NCBI GenBank assembly: GCA_933822405.4
Contig: CAKOGP040001754.1
Location: 1,105-19,715 of the forward strand
DNA from: Cylindrotheca closterium
Taxonomy: Eukaryota; Bacillariophyta; Bacillariophyceae; Bacillariales; Bacillariaceae
DNA: 18,611 nucleotides
Reading direction: 5' to 3'
Shown here: piece by piece, positions 17,893 through 18,611 of the stretch
How positions within the stretch are numbered: the first letter of the stretch is position 1
Layout: each line of letters opens with the position of its first letter
The notes under the pieces: model-generated
What the model was told of the DNA's origin: nothing
What the model saw: the letters and a program-made list of their open reading frames with translations, nothing else
Database searches by the model: none
Made by a program: the position numbers and the translations under genes

Positions 17893-18322
17893 GTCCCCTC
17901 CGCGGAGCGGGGAGCTCCGCGGGCGGACCGAGAAGATTTACTGGCGCCATCACTCTGAGCCTTCCCAGGAGGAGGAGAGAAGAATGGAGGCCCTCCACCT
18001 TGCGGGGTAGACGCAGTAAGAGATGAGGTTTGGCTCTCATCTTGAGACGCAGCAGTGGTGTTGTCCCCTTCCATGTGAGACGTGTCTACTTGAACAGCCG
18101 GGGCCGCCAAGGTTTGAGCCGGAGATGGTTCCTGAAATTGAACATCTGCACTTGTACGGGCCTTCTTGGCTGGTTGTTTAGGTGGTTTGCCCTGCTTGGT
18201 GGCCTTCTTTGATTGTGTCACTGTGTTGGGAACAATAGAGCTCTTTCCAGTGGGTGACTTGCCAAAGGTTCTGTTGCTAGGTCTGACCGGTGGAGTCAAT
18301 GCTTGACGGTCAGGGGACACGC
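17889..18322 (-). pseudogene. LINE-A ORF1, C-terminal part
   Basis: The frame is open from the Elt-2 junction to a TGA at 17889-17891. The visible ~144 residues are low-complexity. They include a Lys-rich stretch (KKATKQGKPPKQPAKKAR) that could bind RNA or act as a nuclear signal, then Ser/Thr/Gln/Pro-rich sequence ending SKSSRSARGAPRSAEGT. The N-terminal part, where coiled-coil or zinc-knuckle domains would be expected in a LINE ORF1, is outside the window or displaced by Elt-2. Its stop overlaps the ORF2 start by ATGA. No stop interrupts the visible part, unlike ORF2. Confidence 0.6.
17900..17922. promoter_or_regulatory. GC-rich hairpin next to the ORF1/ORF2 junction
   Basis: CCGCGGAGC (17900-17908) and GCTCCGCGG (17914-17922) are perfect 9-bp arms with a 5-nt loop. 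On the LINE-A sense strand the hairpin ends 7 nt before the ORF2 ATG. It could stall or guide ribosomes at the ORF1 stop. The structure is seen directly; the role is inference. Confidence 0.6.
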
Positions 18323-18323
18323 C

Positions 18324-18611
18324 ATAAAACTCAGAAATCAAAAATCAAAAACTAAAAGGTAGAAGATTATTTCCCATGCACAGCACCAAAACAAAACTGT
18401 ACCAGTCCTACGCGTTTTCTACGTAAAGGAAACCAGTTGTTGTTGCTGAAACAGGAAAGAAATTTACTTTAACATGAAGGATAACATTGTCAACCCGCCG
18501 GAGAAGGATCCGAATTTGATCATGACTGTAGCTGACCAAGGTCAGGGAGGTCTCGAGGCAAAAACCCGATCAAATTCGACCACTCAATCGTCGATTGCTC
18601 TAACAAAGGAT
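18324..18611 (+). mobile_element. Elt-2: 5' part of a second Elt copy, runs off window
   Basis: The sequence from 18324 (ATAAAACTCAGAAATC) to the window end matches the reverse complement of 11086-~10800 at ~93% or more by eye. The main difference is an extra ~10 bp (AAAACAAAA-like) near 18388. It confirms the Elt 5' end. It breaks LINE-A ORF1, and its target-site duplication should begin with bases ending at 18323 (GGGGACACGCC) and reappear beyond the window. Confidence 0.88.
18474..18611 (+). CDS. Elt-2 ORF-a, N-terminal 46 residues (partial)
   Basis: The ATG at 18474 opens a frame that is intact to the window end. It encodes MKDNIVNPPEKDPNLIMTVA and continues with the first KDN repeat block. 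Compared with Elt-1 it differs at only two residues, within GLEEKNRSN (here GLEAKTRSN), while silent changes are present. This suggests the ORF has been under selection or is recently copied. The function is unknown, as for ORF-a of Elt-1. Confidence 0.7.
   Translation, partial: MKDNIVNPPEKDPNLIMTVADQGQGGLEAKTRSNSTTQSSIALTKD

Larger units (their letters stand above)
11886..18323 (-). mobile_element. LINE-A: near-complete inactivated EN-RT-RNaseH non-LTR retrotransposon
   Basis: Reading on the minus strand, the element has the end of ORF1 (18322-17889), then an ORF2 with endonuclease, a basic linker, reverse transcriptase, RNase H and a C-terminal CxxC segment, ending at the stop 12122-12124. 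A ~235-bp 3' UTR follows, ending in CAGTTATTATTATTATT. The (AAT)n run at 11886-11899 marks the 3' junction with the Gag-like ORF. The 5' end is not in view, because Elt-2 interrupts ORF1 at 18323/18324. At least ten stops or frameshifts break ORF2, so it cannot be autonomous now. Domain order and motifs are seen directly; assignment to a particular clade (I, CR1 or a diatom-specific group) is not attempted. Confidence 0.88.

Noticed and set aside
18323..18325. ATG at 18325 (minus) as the start of LINE-A ORF1
   Set aside because: It is created at the Elt-2 junction and is in a different frame from ORF1.
1..18611. tRNA, rRNA or other structured RNA genes
   Set aside because: No cloverleaf, box A/B pair or rRNA-like conserved block was noticed; no covariance search could be run.

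Overview
The window looks like a repeat-rich stretch of a diatom (or close stramenopile) nuclear genome. The signs are a Gag of the diatom Ty1/copia (CoDi) type, a non-LTR retrotransposon with an unusual endonuclease–reverse transcriptase–RNase H order, short introns, and one conserved eukaryotic Golgi gene among transposon debris. The assignment rests on recognised protein motifs; no search was run.

Layout. (1) 1–2052, minus strand: a rearranged fragment of a LINE-like ORF2 (call it LINE-B, 1–~855) abuts a broken CoDi-type Gag (894–1923). About 0.6 kb of non-coding sequence follows. (2) ~2640–6579: three head-to-tail copies of a ~1.35 kb unit. Each carries the same decayed ORF, whose C-terminal part resembles the GCR1_C DNA-binding domain of Crypton transposases and fungal regulators. 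Each unit has inverted repeats near its 3' end. (3) 6957–7844, plus strand: the only intact conserved cellular gene seen, an UNC50 homologue with one 78-bp intron that is itself open in frame. (4) 8784–~11885, plus strand: a decayed Gag-like or unknown ORF, split by a 1536-bp insertion (Elt-1, 9551–11086, minus strand) flanked by a perfect 16-bp target-site duplication. (5) ~11886–18323, minus strand: a nearly complete but inactivated LINE (LINE-A). It has the end of ORF1, an ATGA overlap into ORF2, then endonuclease, reverse transcriptase, RNase H and a Zn-ribbon-like C-terminus. (6) 18324–18611, plus strand: the 5' end of a second copy of Elt (Elt-2), which cuts LINE-A ORF1.

The parts make a readable insertion history. 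The Gag-like ORF ends at the (AAT)n tail of LINE-A, so LINE-A probably landed in it. Elt-1 later split the same ORF, and Elt-2 hit LINE-A. Elt has its own protein ORF but no enzyme, and its last ~160 bp resemble the last ~165 bp of LINE-A. This suggests Elt is a protein-coding parasite mobilised by a LINE of this family. It is the most novel system in the window, followed by the tandem GCR1_C-like units.
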